NCBI GenBank assembly: GCA_017506865.1
Contig: JAFCMP010000519.1
Location: 372,001 to 436,000, forward strand
Length of the DNA stretch: 64,000 nucleotides
Origin: Tribonema minus
Taxonomy: Eukaryota; Sar; Xanthophyceae; Tribonematales; Tribonemataceae
Direction: 5' to 3'
A program made the translations under genes and the position numbers. Shown one piece after another: positions 23,201-35,200 of the stretch. The notes under the pieces were generated by a model that worked only from the letters and a program-made list of their open reading frames with translations, ran no database searches and was not told the DNA's origin. Position 1 is the stretch's first letter; each line of letters opens with the position of its first letter.

Positions 23201-26200
23201 ACAGGCTGTGCAATGTCGGGCTGCTATGTCAGCAATAGCGGGTATAAAATGTTTACATGCATATTCTTGTATCCACAATATGAAGCAAGGGATAGCGGGT
23301 TGGACCATGCACGAAGAGCCTCTGCAGGCAAATGTGAGCATCTTGCCCAGCTGGCGCCAGTGTGCACTGTTGACACCGTATACATACCAATCTGCACCAC
23401 TGCCTTGAAGAACTTGCGTGTTGAAGTACTGATATATTCGTTGCACCGGCGAAGGCAGACGTGGGAGGTGTCAACTAGGCTGCCCACAACTGCTCTCAAG
23501 CCCCGGGTTGACAGACAACAACGTGTTTTTGAACGGCAGTTTTGCAATTTTGCAGTGTACTTGACGCGTATGATTGACACCGATGCACTCAAGCAGACAA
23601 GCTTCGGCCAAGTTATTGTACACCACCAGTCGCAACACACAATCTGAACCAGTAAGAGCGCGCAGTACAGACAGCCTAAACTGTGCTGGCGTCACGGTGC
23701 TCAAAACTATCATTTTGCCGCAAAGCTTTGCGGCTATGCAGTCCATGCACAGCGTACCGCCACACACAGCACACAGCCTTCCAAATGCAGTGAAACAAGA
23801 CTCGCCCAGTTCCGCCAACAACACCTGTGCCGTTCAAACCGGCTTTCTGGTTGAGGGCCTTCGGCTCTGGCTTTGGAACGACAGGTGGCTTGGGAGCGCC
23901 GCCGGGTGCTAGCTGACTGCGAATCGCACCGTCAGGAAATTGGTCCTGCAAACGCACGGGCGAATGTATTTTGCAAGTTAGGCATGGCTGTAATCAATGA
24001 TTAAACGCTGAATTGAGCAGCTGTGTCAGGGTGAATGCGCGGTGCAGAGTCCTGAATTTTGAAGGAACCCCCTCAGAGAACAGCAAATGCGTGCACTGCG
24101 GCCCATGATGCTGCTGAGCATGGCTGCACTGAACAGTGAACCCGCACCAGTCATGCGTGATGACACACTTTTCCGCAGTACACCATACATAAGTTCAAGT
24201 CTAAATTTGCTTCAACACACGGAGGCCCACTCACACCCACGTGCCCCTGGCGTCTTGGCAGAGGGCAGCGCGCAATGACCTGCTAACTTGGGGTCACAGG
24301 CAGTGATGTGGTGGATAGGCTTGTGCACCCCGTGCACACTAAGGTGCCCCTGACATCTTAGGGTTTAGAAGTAGGATTAGGGTTAAGGTCAGGTCAGCGC
24401 GCGATGAAGGCTGACATGCGATTACATATGTGGGGTGGTGGGCAGTTCACATGGCTTGTATATTGGTGGCATCGGTAAACATGCAACCATTGCGGAGGGA
24501 GAAACGCCCGTTGACAAGGATATTCAGCAATGCTACGAGGCATTAAGCGCTCCTGTAAAAAGCATGATGATGACAATCTGTGGTTTCGCAAGCCCTGAGC
24601 ACCTGAGCAACTGGCGTCACCAGTTGGTACATGAACATGCAAGTCTCACACGCTCCTACTGTAGCAGGTGCTTACAGCACAGGCGCAAAAACAATGTACA
24701 GGGATGGTGCTGTGTGGGTGCTATCAAAGTGGAGCGTGCCCACCGAGTATTGTCAAGCAGAAGTTGAGCCGCTGCACACCGGCAGCTAACCCTAACCCTA
24801 ACACTGCTGGTGGGAAGTGACACCCAGCCATCAACAGCGCTTTCCACTTTTCCTGCTCTCTGACCACTGCAGGCATGAGCCCTAATCCTCACTCTGGTCA
24901 CGGCACGCCAGAGTTCAGACCGGGCTGCTCACATACATGAATTTCAGGTGCTAGTGCGCTTCCGCCAGTTCATACATGCAGATCTGTTTTTTGCGCAGAT
25001 GCGAGTAATCTGAACACCATATGTAGATACCTTGAGGCACACTTCACAGTACCCACAGCATTACATATGGTCATCCGCACAGAGACGCGCACAGCATTTG
25101 CACTCATCAATTGCACGGCAAATACGTCAAAGCACTTGCAACAGCTTGTCATGAATTAATTTCACCAATGGCCGTCACATTCTGTAGCATCCTCTTGCAC
25201 TTCTCTTGATTCCCTCCTGCAGCCAACTCTGATGCGCAAGCATTGCGTGGACGGTGACTTCTTTGCGATGACATGTTTTGGCATTGACATGTTGTGTGTT
25301 ACACGAAATTATTCAGCAAGGAAGTTCCATAGATACTCACACCGTGTGCACATTGACGTAGTATGCACGTACTTGCGACTCCTCGTCAAGAACGGCAGTT
25401 CCAAGCTGTGCCACAGCTTGTGCGTCAGCGTTCTCACGGGTTCGTCTGAGCAAAGACCACTGCTGTTTACCCAGAGGCTCTCACCGTGTGCACGTTGACG
25501 TAGTAGTCCGTCGGCGTCTTCACCAGCGCCTTGGCCTGCGCATACGTCAGTGTGATGCACGCCTGCAGCGGGTTTGCGGTCAGATCCGCAATGCCCCCAA
25601 AGAGGTCCACGTACTGCATGCGTGCGGCAGGGCGATGCGCAGAGGCGAGTGAGAAACATGCCTGAGCGCTGACTTTGGGGGTGATGGTACGTAGGTATGT
25701 GCGCATTTTGTGCCCAGCCATACTGTACCCTGTTTGGGCTGTCCGAGCAGACAGCAGCAGCAGCAGCAGCTTCATCAAACTGTCGGTAACGTTGCGCACG
25801 TTGTCTCTGCAGATGCGCGCCACGCAGCCAGCCAGCTCTTCTAAGGGCCATTCGAGCACACACGATGTGTAGTACAGGGTCACGAGTACACTTGTGCACC
25901 CACTACAGTACACACTACAGTACACAGGTACACGTGGACCGTCACTTACCACGTCCCCGTCCACGCCAGCGGCACCCTGATGAATATGCCCTGCAACAAT
26001 GCCCTTGAGGTTGGTCTTCATGGTGAAGCACAGCGTGCGGCCCGCTATGGCAAACTTGGCGGTGCCCTGGCCCTCGGGATCACTGTTTGCAGGGCATAAG
26101 GAATGCACAACAGGATGACAGTGACTGAGCTGTGCATGCTGCTGCGTCTGGTTGATGACTAGCGATGGCAGGCAGGTATCGCGTGCTGTTTCTCGGTGAT

Positions 26201-29200
26201 CCCTCTTGATAAACTGACATTGCATGGCTGGGGCACCAATGTTATATAGCTCCGTCGCTTGATTGTCCACCGCTGGCACAGTGACACGCATGATCTACAC
26301 AAAACATATTCTCAGTATTCCGTGTGTGTGCAGCTCTCAGCATGCATCTGATTGATGTAGGTACATCCCATGCTGCACTAGCTGAGGACACATCACGTGC
26401 GCATGTGTACCAGGCAGATTCAGGCGTACTTGAAATGTACGTATGGACTTGTATTTATAAAGGCCCAAGGGAGGCCGGGTTGCCTATGCAATCGAAAAGC
26501 TTGCGTCAACGCAGCAGCCTAGTCTGCGCTGTGCCCTAGGAGTTTGGATACCGGCGCCGCAACACAGCCCAGCATTCGCGCTCCACGTGTGTATGCCATG
26601 ACGCGCTCCGCCAACTCCCGCGCCAGCGATATGCTCAGCTCAATGTGGATCTGACGCTTAGCTAACCCGGCCTTGCGTAACACATCTGCCTTCCCCCCCC
26701 CTGAGCACAGTGCTGAGTGCATTGCCAACTCCTTAACAAAAAGGCTTGTCTGCTTGCCCAGCCGTCCGTACGACTCCTGCACGAATGGCACAAAAGCCCA
26801 AGATGACGTCAAGGTGCCGGTGTGGTGCTTGACCTTCGCGTCCTCCCCCACCCCAGCAGCATAGCCGTCCGTGTTCGAGGCATTTGTTTTGCCTGTCAGG
26901 TACGAGCTCGCTGTGGGTGCGCGCACACTTGTGTCTAGCACTATTCCCTTGTTACGGTATGCACTGCTAAAGTGCAGACACCCTGGGTCAATGACTGTGT
27001 CCGCCCGATACCCCGGTACCTTGAAGACGCTAGCGTCCTCATTGCGGACAATAGAGACATGGTGCTGTCTCAAGATGCGCTGTAGGCACCGCTTTTGGGC
27101 AGTGTGTGTCGCGTTGTGCCCCCGTATGTGCTGGCTGGGGCAGCTGATCGCATGCGTGGAGGTGGGGCTCACGTCACTGCACCGCCATGGGCACACCTCG
27201 CCCTGTATGCCCCACCCGTCTATAAAGATCGCAACCATAATCATCGTGGCTGCTGCCATACTGGACATGGGCGCCGCACCCGGGCGGTCATTGGCAGCGG
27301 GTGGCACGCTCATCCACGCCATTGCCCCGGACGCACGCTGGCTGCGCAGCTGCGCCAGGACCCGCGCGCTAGCCTGTTGGCGGCGGCGGCTGGTGTCACG
27401 CAAGTCACCAATAAGTGTAGCCTGCGTCGGCTTGCCCACGGCACCAGCCGAGGCAGCCTCTAGGTCCTCCACCAGGCAGTCCTCGTATTGACGTCGAAGA
27501 ACATTTGAAAGGCCGGCTTGTAGTCCGTGCGTGAAGTGACCGCGCCGGCGGCGGGGCACTACCTTTCTGCAGATCTCGTCAGCATAGGCCTCCCAGTCGT
27601 CGTCGTCGTCCTCCTGCCCGCCGCTGCAGCTGCTTTCTTCCGCGCTAGTTTGTGTTTTAGCGGGCGTGGAAGAGGCAGCCGCGGCAGCGGCTTGAGGGCC
27701 AGGTACGGTCGCCGCCGCAGCGGCCGCCTCGGCGCCAGGCACAATGCCGTGGGTGTGTGGGGCTGGCTCAGTGGTCCCCGTCTCCGTGACGGCAGTTGCG
27801 GCGTAGATCGCTTGCACCGCAGTGGGGAGCGTCGACGCTGCGGCCGTTGTATCCGCTGCCCACCGTAGCAACGATGCTGGGAGCTGCTCGGCCACAGCTG
27901 TGCGTGATTTTTCGCCGCCATCAGCTGTCAGCGCTCGCGTAGAGCGTCGCACGGCCTCGATGATTGGCGGCAGTCCCTGGTCCTCGCGTATTGCGCATGA
28001 GTGCTGCGCGAACCAGGTGACTGCGCCGTGTTCGTCAGTGCCGAGCCTCAGGGCCCCTGCTGCCACAGTGGCATGAATTATTGCAGGCCGCAGTGTTGTG
28101 CATGCCTGGGCCGTGTATGCGGCTGGTGCCAGTAGCCCCAAAAGCGGCATGCCCAGACCGCCTCGTCGCTCCGGCAACCGTGACGCCCGCAGTGGCACTG
28201 CGATGTCCGTGAGTTCTGGCGGGCCCAAGCGCGGCAATACCAGCACGCTGCCACTGCTGGCTACCTCATTGTCACCAGCAGTGCAGGCGGCCAGCAGGTG
28301 TGACTTCATGACTGCCGCGGTAGCGCAGCCGTGCAGGTGCAGCATGCGTTCAAGCGTCCATGCACAGAACCCGTCAAATGCGTGCAGCCATGTCTCACTC
28401 AAAGCCGTGTCAACGACCCGAGCTAAGAAGCCCATGCGCTTTGTCAGTGACCTGCGCAGAATGAATTGTGCTGCCTGTAGGTGATGCCGCGCCATCCCAG
28501 CTAGCTGCCACGACAATCGCCATGTCCCTGCGTCAACAAGATGCTTGCTCATGGCAGCATGCACATAGGCTGGGTGCCCTACCGGTACCCCGACCGACGT
28601 AAAGCCCTGACTGGATTCTGGCATGGTGGCGTCCACAAACGGTATGTCAAGGGCGCGCAGGCGTGCTCTGGCCGCTTCATCAAACACTGTGCCGCGCATG
28701 GCAATGGCCAGCGACTTGTCTGGTCGAACGCGTAGGCCCCCTGCCGCAAGCCGACGGATCACCTCTGCCACCCCAGCGGCCGCTGCATCGTCGAAGTAGG
28801 CAGCTTGCAGCACGTTGAGGTCATCCAGGAAAGCGCAGTGCGGGGCTGGCGGTTCCGCTGTGCTGTGGCCGTAGGCCGGCATACTGCCGGGCGTCGCACT
28901 CACTCCATCAGGGTAGAAGAGTAGGAATGCCGCTGCCACTGCAAAGTACAGCGGCCCTAGAGGGTCCCCTTGCTGGCACCCTAGGTGGGAGCAGATAATG
29001 CGAGCTTCACCGTTCACCTCCACTCGCATCTCTGGGGCAGTGTCACCACAGTATACGGACTCAAAGTGCGGGAGCAGCTCCGGACAGAAGAGCATAAGTC
29101 CCCGCACAATGGCGGCGCGATCCACACTGTTAAATGCGTTCTCACAGTCCAGCTGGATTGTGGTGCCATACAGCTCGTGCCACACGCGCGCGCGCGCTGC

Positions 29201-32200
29201 CACATGCTCGACGCCAGACCGGTATCCTACGCCAAACTGCGACATGGAGGCCAGCAGCCCCGATATTTTGCCCTTGACACCCCGTGCCGCTGTGGACCCG
29301 AGGAGTCTGCGCCAGACACTGGAGCAGGCGATCGGACGCCGCTTCTGTCCTATGCCTGAGAGGGCCGCGGCGCGGAGAAGCCGTTGCGATTGCTCCGGCA
29401 GCAGTTCGGGCTCAACAAGCAGCGTCGTGAACACCTTGGCCAGGTGATGGGCGAATGCCGGTTCCATCACATCCGATTCTGAATCACCAGCTAGTCCTGG
29501 CGAGGCACTGCCCACGGGGCGGGTGGCTGCTTTCACTGGTGCACCAGGCCCAGCGGCCATCAAGAGGTGTTCATAGCGTAGGCCGTCCAGCCCTCCTGCC
29601 TTCCCCGCCCCTGCTGCGGACAAGGTCGACAGTATGTCTGTCGCCTCCACCTCGAGGCGCCGTCCGGCTGCGCTGGCAGCATCCTCAGGCCTATCGCTGC
29701 GATCATGCGCCTGACCCGATTCGAAGACGGGACTGCCGCTGCCAGCGGGCCCGGCGGTCGTTGCCACCCCTGCGCCGTGCAAGCAGTGCCGCCGGGCGTC
29801 GCGTACCAGGCCGCGCACTTGCTCCATTGGCGTATCGACTACCCCGGGCCGGGTGCCAGTTTCAGGGTGCTTTGCTGCCAGCACCTGTGCCGTGACCTCG
29901 TCTGCTGGGGCGCATGCTTCACGCGCCTCTAGTCGTGCGGCAGCCAGGCCTACCCCCCGTCGCTTGCCTGAGAGGGCAGCGCATGCTGTTTGCTGCCTGG
30001 AGTCAGCCTCCGTCCAGTCGGCATCGAAGTTCGTTTGTGCCGACGCCGTAGCTGCGTTGTTTGGTTTGGGGGCCCGCAGCGCCGCTGCTGCTGACAGCGT
30101 CTTTCTCAGTAGCTCCGCAAAGTCGCCAGACAGCAACGCTGCCAGCCGGGCCGCAGGCGGCATACCGGTTCCCTCCGGTTGCCTACCAAAGGCCATTGCT
30201 GCTAGCAGGTGCAGCAGCCTGTAGCCGCGCTGCACTAGAGTCTGAGAAACCTGATGAGCAAACGCCCCGGCACCATGGTGGAGGCGCACCCGTGCCGCCT
30301 CACGTGCACTGTCTGTGGCGTCCGCCAGTAGTCGTGTGGCGTGCTCCACTAGCCGTGCCCACTGGGTGCACTGCAGCTGAGTGCGGAAGGGGTTGGCAGT
30401 CGTGGTGAACCGTAGCAGCAGTAGATCCGCCTCATTGGTCTGGTCAAGTGCGTGGACGACCGAGGGCGTCGAGAGGTCCCAAGCCAGGGATGCTCGTGAC
30501 TGGGGCTTTGAGGGCCTGCCACTGGTGGTGGTGGTCGGGGGGGGCGGTGACGCGGCATCGTCCGGCGGGTCCAAGTCCATGTCCGCCCATCCCACGGCCG
30601 TCCCGTGGGGGGGGCTGCTGTCCTGCAGCCTTAGGCTGTTAGACTGAGTGCGGCTGCCGGCGCTGCCAGGCGGTGCTGCAGCAGCTGCCGTTCGGCGCCG
30701 GCGTTGCGCGCCGGTTGCCGTGGCCGCCGGGCGTTTCTTGCTGGACTTTGAGTTGGCAGCGCCACTAGCCGGCACCGCCGGTGGCTTTGGAGGTGTCGCT
30801 GCGGCAGCCCCCGCCGCCGCGGCCGCGCCGTCGCTACCCGCACCCCCGCCCTCGGACTGGCCCGGGGGTACTGCCGGGCGTGCGCGCGTGGGGGCGCTTC
30901 CATTCCGTCGACACGTGTGGCATGGCGAGGTCAGCGCGCATTGCCTCTGCCCCGCGCTGGCTGACATATGGACCAGACCGCAGGCACCTGTGCATGCACT
31001 CAGCTTCCTTACCGCCCGTAGGAAGTCTTCTGCCGTGCAACCATACATGGTGCTCATCTCCTGCACACGCTTGGCATGGTGTGCCCCAGTGTTGCAGGTA
31101 CTGCTGCCTGAAGGGGCACGGTCACCGGATGGGTCGTGATCAACCTGCTGCCGGATGCCCTTGGCGTATGCTGCCGCCAGATTTTGCTGACAGTGTGATG
31201 TGCTCGCCTCAGGGTTCAGCATCGACCTCGTGCAGCTACCACCGTTGAAGTGGGCCACTACCGGTGCCATGCGGCTCGCAGCTGACAGTTTGCCTCGCTG
31301 TTTGCTGTCCTCTTTCTGACCAAGCTGCCAAAATGCCAGTGTGCATAAAGGACACCTCAGTGGCTCAGGCTGCTGTGGCAACTGCAGCGCAGTACGGGGC
31401 TGTGTCCGACTCGGAGCCGTGATGTGGGTGCTGTTAGCTTGAGTGGTCGCCGACGCTGTCATAGTGGTTGGCAAGGGCGGAGCTGCCGCAGGGGCGACAA
31501 GCAGTTCAAAGTGTCCCACATTTGTATATAGCCCAGGCGGCGTCCACAGCACATCCAGATGGCAGTCAGGCTGAGCTGGAGTTGCCGGTGCGAATACCGC
31601 TGGCAGCCCCATCAGTTGTGCCAGCACCAGCCCTGTTGATTTTTGCGTGCTGCCAGTGGCCTGAGGCTCGGCCTGCCACACCGTCACCGAGACCGCGTAG
31701 ACCGCTGCAACAATGGCCCACACAGACAAACCGAGGGGCCGTCCCCACACGCCCTCTTCCTGTAGGCGTTGCAGCAGGAGCGTGTGCCCGCTGTCCGCGC
31801 TGTCCGTTTCATTTGTGCCGTACTCGATTGCGAGGCAGCGAGCGCGTGTCCCGTACGTGTCGAATTGTTCACGTGTACACGCAGGTTGGGCTGCTGCATG
31901 CGCGGTCAGTTGACGCATCGATGACATGCTGGCCCCTTGTTTGCCCGCCCCCTGCGTGACGTATGCCACCATCCCGTCCAGCAGTGCCTCTCGCATGGCA
32001 ATCACCAGTGCTGGGGCCGGCAGTCCGTGCTCAACTGCGACGCTGTCTATGCCGTGTAGAGCTGTATGAATCAGGCAGTTGCCGTTGCCCACGTTGCTCA
32101 CGGGGCGAAGCTCCCCACCACGTGCTAGCGTCGCTGTGTTTTCCCCAAGCGCCTGTTTGTGGAGTGCCTGCAGGCCCGTGTGCCAAGTGGAAAAACCATA

Positions 32201-35200
32201 GTTGGTGGCTTTTGCCAGCGCGTCTTGCTGCTCCTCCACGGTGACTGTATGGCACACGGTTGAGGGTATCCGGGTCGCCACCGTCACGGTGGTGACCTTC
32301 GCCGGCCCGGATATTGGTGCTGAGGGGGCAGAGGCACCGCCCCTCGGCGGTGTGGTGGCTGGTGCCAGGGGTGCACGAGAATTGTCGCACTGGGCCTGTC
32401 GCTCCTGCGTCCGCCGTCTGTGTTTACCTCTGCGTCGACTGCGCTTTCCACTGGCAACCATAGCCGTGACAGGTGCTGTCTCGGTCATTGTTGCGTGGGT
32501 GCTGTTATCACCAGCCTGCGTTACGTCTGACTCACCACGTTTCCCGGCTGGCTGGCGAGGCGACCTGGCAACGACCGGTTCCCTAAGGGAGAGTTGGTCA
32601 AACACCGTTGCCAGGTCATTACCTTCTTCTCGGAGGGAGAGCAAGCTGAACGTGACCGTCAGGTCATGCATCTGACTCACCAGCGGTGCGCAGGAAGTCC
32701 GGCCCAGCAGGGTCTGTGTTGCTGGCGCGTCGCTGGGCGCCGGCCGCATATGCAGTCGGCGTGACGTGCGGCAGGGTCCAAGCTTGGTACCCGTCGGCCA
32801 AGCGCAAAGCACCGTGACGCGTGCCCGATTGGGGGCAAGGGCCAGTGCACGTACCCTGCGCGCGAGTGCGCCAGCCGCCCCCAGCAGGCCTTGCCAGTGT
32901 GATCCCGTCGGGTCCCTGGGGCATTCGCTAGACTGAGCGCCCGCTGCGACAGCAGCTGCGGCACTGCCAGGTGTGCTGGGCACACGATCGTTGCTTGACA
33001 TCGTTGCGCCGCTATCGCTAGCACGACTTTCGCCAGGCAGCACACCCATTGTGCTGCTCCGGGTCAGTCTCGGCAGCGGCGCATCTGCCACACCGTCCAA
33101 CGTAGATGCATGGGCTTGCCTGGGGTCTACCCCCAGGTGCTCGCATCCGAGGAATTTGCGTATGGGACCACATTTGCTAGCGGCGGCGAGCAGCGCGGCT
33201 GTTGGCTTCAGGCTATTCCCCCCACCAACAGCTGCACCACCCGCTGCCGCCGCGCATGTCGTTGGTCGGGTGTGTATGTCAGCAATGTGATCATGGCCTG
33301 ATGCACGGTCACAGCCTGACAGTGTGCATGCTGTCGCGGCGACCGGGCCTGCGAGGCAGTCGGCGCAGCGCCACACGTCGCACTGGTCCAGGGCCCCTAG
33401 ATCACCAGATGGTGTCGTGGCGCTTGCTGCTGTGCGTCTGATGAAGAGGTTGCCACACCCGTCGCAGACCTGCTCTAGGCCGCCGTATATTGGTCGGTGG
33501 TCTAGGAAAAGCTGAACATGCAGTTCTGCAAATTGCTTCCCTTTCCCTGTGTGGCGCGTGCGCTGGTGTGCACATGCGTGTGCCGCTGGGCAATTCTTTC
33601 CCGGGGCCCGAGGATTTGCTCGCACTATGAACTTGTCGCACATGCGGCAGTCCAGCCCCGGGATATTGACCTTCCGGTTGGCAGCGGGTGTCTTGGCGGG
33701 CGCCAAAACTGTCATAGCGGTGATGCCGGATATTGGGTGCCCGTTGCGACTGTTACCGTCAGAGGTGACGCTGCCGCCTGACAGAGAGGCGCCGCTGCCA
33801 GCTGGCTGCAAAGACCGGGACGTGATTCGTCTCTGGTGACCCGCCGGCCCAGGTTCGCCAACTTCCATCGGTACAGGCATGGTCACGGTGACCGGCTTTG
33901 CCAGCGCACCGCCAGACTGTGGCTCTGGACGGGTGACGCTGCCAGTGCTTTGGGCGCTGGCGCGGCGCCGACCCCGCCGGGGTGCAGCCGCCCCACGTTC
34001 GCCGCCCGGTGCAGCAGCCGCTGCGGCCGCTGGTGCTGTTGTCACCATGTCTGCAGTACATGGGGTTTCCGCTGCGGTGACCTCCATCGGCTGAGGACCG
34101 GGATGCCACTGGGGAGAGGCGCCGCTGCTAGCTGGCTGCGAAGGCCGCGACGTGATCCGTCTCTGGTGACCCGCTGGCCCACTGGTAGGTTCGCCAACTT
34201 CCATCGGTACGGGCACGGTCGTGGTGACCGCCTTTGCCAGCGCACTCAGTTTGCCAGACGGCGACTCTGGGCGGTTGATGCTGCCAATGCTTCCGAGGCG
34301 TCCCAGGGGCGGCCCGGCGCTGGCGCCGCGACGCCGACCCCGCCGGGATGCAGCTGCCCCGCGTTGGCCATCTGATGCGGCAGCGCCTGCCGGCGGTTTT
34401 GGCACCATGTCTGCCGCACGTGGCGTTGCCGCCGCCGTTAAGTCGGAGGTAACCTTGCGACCGCATGCAGCGGCGGCTGTGACAGTCGTCCGTGGCTGTG
34501 CAACCACCGGGTTGGCCGGTGCGGGCCCCGCCGCTGGTGCGGCAGTGGCAGCCGTCACTAAAGGCGTTTTCCGCCGCGAACGTCGTTTTGGCATTGGCGT
34601 TGTCGCTACTGGTGAATCCGGCGGCAGTGTCGCCCGACGGCGTTTATTTGCCGCTGGTGGCGGTAGTACCACCAAGCTCAGTACAATCATCGCTGCTGGC
34701 GGCAGTGCCTCCCGTAAACTCGCCGCTTGAGACTCCGAGTCACTGGCAGGCTGATGCCGCGGGCGCTTCGTCTGTGAGCATCCCCTGTCACAGTGATTAG
34801 CGGCACCTGGGCTAGACAGATGGCGGCGGCGCTTCTTGACGTGCGCGTGGCTGCCACTGCCCTGAGGCTCGTCCGAGTCGGCTGACGACAAGTGTAGTCT
34901 GCGCATGCTTCTGCACAGCTCTGCAACCTGACTGCACACTGGCACCTCTGGCATCGGCCGCGGTCTAGAGCTCTGGGCCATCAGCTGAGGTGGTGGCGGG
35001 CCGGGTATCGGTGGCGGGTCCGGTGAAATGTACTGGCCGACAGTTCAACCCTGGACTTCTACTCTCATGCGTTCATCTGGTGCGCACTGGATTGCACGTC
35101 TCAGCTTGAGCTTGCAGCACACCCACTTGTACTTGGCACATTTGAAGTTCAGTCATCGTGGGCTCTCCGCCATGTGATTGCATTGCAGCGCCGCATTGCG

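Noticed and set aside
27527..27868. Plus-strand ORF of 113 aa inside the retrotransposon
   Set aside because: Antisense shadow of the 2820-aa ORF; the equivalent appears antisense in every copy.
26441..35023. LTR retrotransposon or apurinic-endonuclease element
   Set aside because: No terminal repeats, no protease-integrase order, and the endonuclease lies C-terminal with CCHC and PD-(D/E)XK-like motifs.
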